The notes under the pieces are model-generated. The model saw only the letters and a list, made by a program, of their open reading frames with translations, did no database searches and was not told the DNA's origin. The translations under genes and the position numbers were made by a program. A DNA stretch of 64,000 nucleotides from Plasmodiophora brassicae (taxonomy: Eukaryota > Endomyxa > Phytomyxea > Plasmodiophorida > Plasmodiophoridae), in NCBI GenBank assembly GCA_039704465.1, contig JASFAU010000001.1, positions 1,364,001-1,428,000 on the forward strand, read 5' to 3'. Positions 62,120-64,000 of this stretch are shown piece by piece (position 1 is the first letter of the stretch; each line of letters begins with the position of its first letter).

Positions 62120-64000
62120 CTATGCGACACGGTTTTTACAGATCGGGCAGGAGTCGTTCGAGGCCAACCAGCGGTCGATACAGTCGACATGAAACACGTG
62201 GAAACAGGGCAGCGTGCCTGGACAGAGATACGTTCAATGAATGCGAAGCGAGGGGAAACAGGTCGAGCCAACTGACGCAAGAGATCATCCTGTTCGTATT
62301 CAGAGAGGCAGATTCGGCAACTATCGGCGGAAAGGTTAATCGGGCGACGGCATGCGAAACGATCGCCGCACTGACGTCAGCTGCTCAGGATCAACTGAGT
62401 TCGATGCCGTTGGCGCTGAGAACCTCCTCGTGGGCAGCTGCGATATCCGAGCAGGGTCTGCACCCGTTGCCGCGTTCTCCATCGAAAAGTTATTTGCAAA
62501 TATGCTCTGGAGCAACCAGTGAGCCAACACAATGCGAAAGAAAATGGCCAAACGTACCTCGAAGAACATATCCCTGGGAATCGGTTGACCGCCTCCATCC
62601 TGCATACGGTGCTGCTGGCGTGCAAGGTTCTCCTGCAGGAACGTCATCATGGGCCGTGCTTCGCTATCTGCTGGCATCTGGGCCAGGAGATCCTACAATC
62701 CGTTAAGCAGACAGTAGGGCGACGGTACAATGAACTAACATTAACGCGCAACTGTAGATTGGCATAAAAGTCCCGATCATTGCGAACGACGATGGGAAAT
62801 TGACGGCGCTGTCCCCAGCCACCCCTGGACTCTTCCATTTGCAGGCGTCGCGCCAGCTCTTCGTCCTCCGCCAGCTGCTGGCTTCGGATGTCATCTGACC
62901 ATGGTGTCAGATGACCGTATGGCTGAGGACTTTTCGACTACCATCGTGAAGAGGATTTCCATGAGCAAATATGGTCGTCTGATTGGTAACGATTCCATTA
63001 GGGGGTTCTGCTGCAACCACCTGGATACAATGTCAGCGCCGCCCTGCACTGGAGGTTCCCAGTGCATACCTTGAAATCCACTCCCGCTATAGAGACTTCC
63101 TGACCCTGCGAGAGTGATCGGAAATATCCTTGAAAATAGGGCCTACCGTGACCAGGGCATCAGGGAGACACAAGAACGATGCACCTGTGGTGGGTTAGGC
63201 CTACCCTAGATACTTCGCCCATACGTCTTGTTCAGAAATTGACTTTTCCCGATTGGGTAACCTGATGACTCCCAATTAGCCTACTGGTAATAATCGAGTC
63301 GTGCAACCAATGTACGATTCATAGATCGGAAGAATGTGAATGCGAACTAGATCAGGAAGTGGCTCTGATTCGCACACCAGTCGCGTATTCGATGTCACTC
63401 GGCCAACTTGAGGATTACACTGCGACCAATTCAGATGCGTCCCAAAGAAACACACACGGGATGCCACTAACATGTACGACTTTGAACTGAATACTTGACA
63501 CGATAAAGGTGTCGTCGTGGCTCACGAGACGCTCATCAGCAGTAAAGTACGGCATTAGAAGGTTGTCCAGGAGCGTACTTTGGGCGCGCTAAAACACACC
63601 AGGACATCAGGACTTCGGTATACGAATCGCCAATACAGTTCTTACGTCTTGCCGCATAGTCGCTTTACAAGACGCGACAGTAAGTGTTGCAAGCTCTTGC
63701 AGAGCCGGAATCGACGATTCAACAGTCACAACGGACTGTCGATCAATAACGCCCGACGGCGGGCTACACACAATGACATGCCAATCAACGGTGTCAATCT
63801 GCAGTCGGTCACCTGCGAAACCCTGGTCAGCTTTTCATCGAGCCATTCACCATAGCAGCCAAACCTCGACGAATGACGAGATCAGGGTGCTGGCTCATGA
63901 AGGGCTTGATGTACTTATCGAGCAGCAATCCCCGGTTGTGCTCGCCCCGTTCAGATTCGGGCAGAGATTCCTCGATGGGCGCCAGGAAAATGCGCTTAAT
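62120..64000 (-). CDS. RING-H2 E3 ligase with tandem CDC48-N-like modules (partial, runs off right edge)
   Basis: Exons on the minus strand from the right edge give at least three related modules. Each has a start like '[20 protein letters not shown]', a helix '[11 protein letters not shown]' or '[11 protein letters not shown]', and a double-psi-type strand pair: '[20 protein letters not shown]', '[14 protein letters not shown]', and '[19 protein letters not shown]'. This pattern recalls the N-terminal substrate/adaptor domain of CDC48/p97. A 46-bp intron (about 62948-62903) then joins the third module to '[20 protein letters not shown]'. The protein ends with a RING-H2 finger '[14 protein letters not shown]', '[16 protein letters not shown]', '[10 protein letters not shown]' and TAG at 62122-62120. 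The ligase role is inferred from the RING. The N-terminus is outside the window. Confidence 0.75.

Noticed and set aside
63580..63855. A rightward frame opposite the right-edge RING gene
   Set aside because: The minus strand carries the CDC48-N-like modules with consistent splicing; the plus frame has no features.
1..64000. tRNA, rRNA, CRISPR arrays and bacterial operon signals
   Set aside because: I looked for cloverleaf-like and repeat-spacer patterns and saw none; pervasive spliceosomal introns show this is eukaryotic nuclear DNA. A tRNAscan or Infernal run could still find a small RNA gene I missed.

Overview
The window is eukaryotic nuclear DNA from a compact, gene-dense genome of roughly 50% or slightly higher GC. 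Nearly every gene is split by very short introns (most 49-66 bp, GTA/GTR donors, YAG acceptors), and neighbouring genes are often only 50-300 bp apart on either strand. The gene set points to a flagellated (zoosporic) protist: enkurin (48824-49724), a DRC12/CCDC153-like coiled coil (36814-37535) and CEP70 (31920-34424) are cilium/centriole proteins. It also carries a Dictyostelium-type calcium-regulated actin-bundling protein, a CAMTA-type CG-1 domain, a plant-style BRCA1/BARD1 (RING, extended PHD, BRCT), a LEA protein and a predicted GPI-anchored PL7 polysaccharide lyase. This mix would suit a small-genome SAR-type protist, for example a phytomyxid-like rhizarian parasite. That placement is inference; no rRNA or organellar marker is present.

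Layout, left to right: an RRM protein cut by the left edge; two short hypothetical genes; MCTS1; a PX-SH3 adaptor; eRF3 with a PAM2 motif; a repetitive LEA protein; mitochondrial MnmE/GTPBP3; a small paralogue of the actin-bundling C-terminal module; a CG-1/bZIP fusion transcription factor; a membrane RING-H2 ligase; a multi-pass membrane protein; alanine aminotransferase; a LON-RING protein with a tail anchor; a 145-bp foldback repeat; an EamA transporter; the EF-hand actin-bundling protein; a POT1-like telomere protein; and mitochondrial ALDH7A1 (antiquitin). The right half has a BET-type bromodomain protein, CEP70, a membrane-anchored endonuclease/phosphatase, DRC12, a multi-pass membrane protein, a Ty1/copia relic, a CLASP-like TOG protein with acidic repeats, a single-pass membrane protein next to a RhoGEF, the PL7 lyase, AP-4 sigma, enkurin, a 1.1-kb hAT-type element, a two-RRM SR protein, Hsp20, PP4R3/SMEK, the BRCA1/BARD1-like protein, CD2BP2/LIN1, and a RING-H2 ligase carrying tandem CDC48-N-like modules that runs off the right edge.

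There are no operons. The genes are mostly housekeeping: translation (MCTS1, eRF3, MnmE), RNA processing (RRM, SR protein, CD2BP2), genome maintenance (POT1, BRCA1-like, PP4R3), stress protection (LEA, Hsp20), trafficking and cytoskeleton (AP-4 sigma, PX-SH3, RhoGEF, CLASP, actin bundling) and the flagellum.

The most unusual items are the CG-1/bZIP fusion, the multi-module CDC48-N-like RING ligase, the surface PL7 lyase with a changed catalytic motif, and the hAT element whose transposase has been rearranged into a palindrome. Exon boundaries were found by hand from splice consensus, frame continuity and family similarity, so outer ends of multi-exon genes may be off by an exon where stated.
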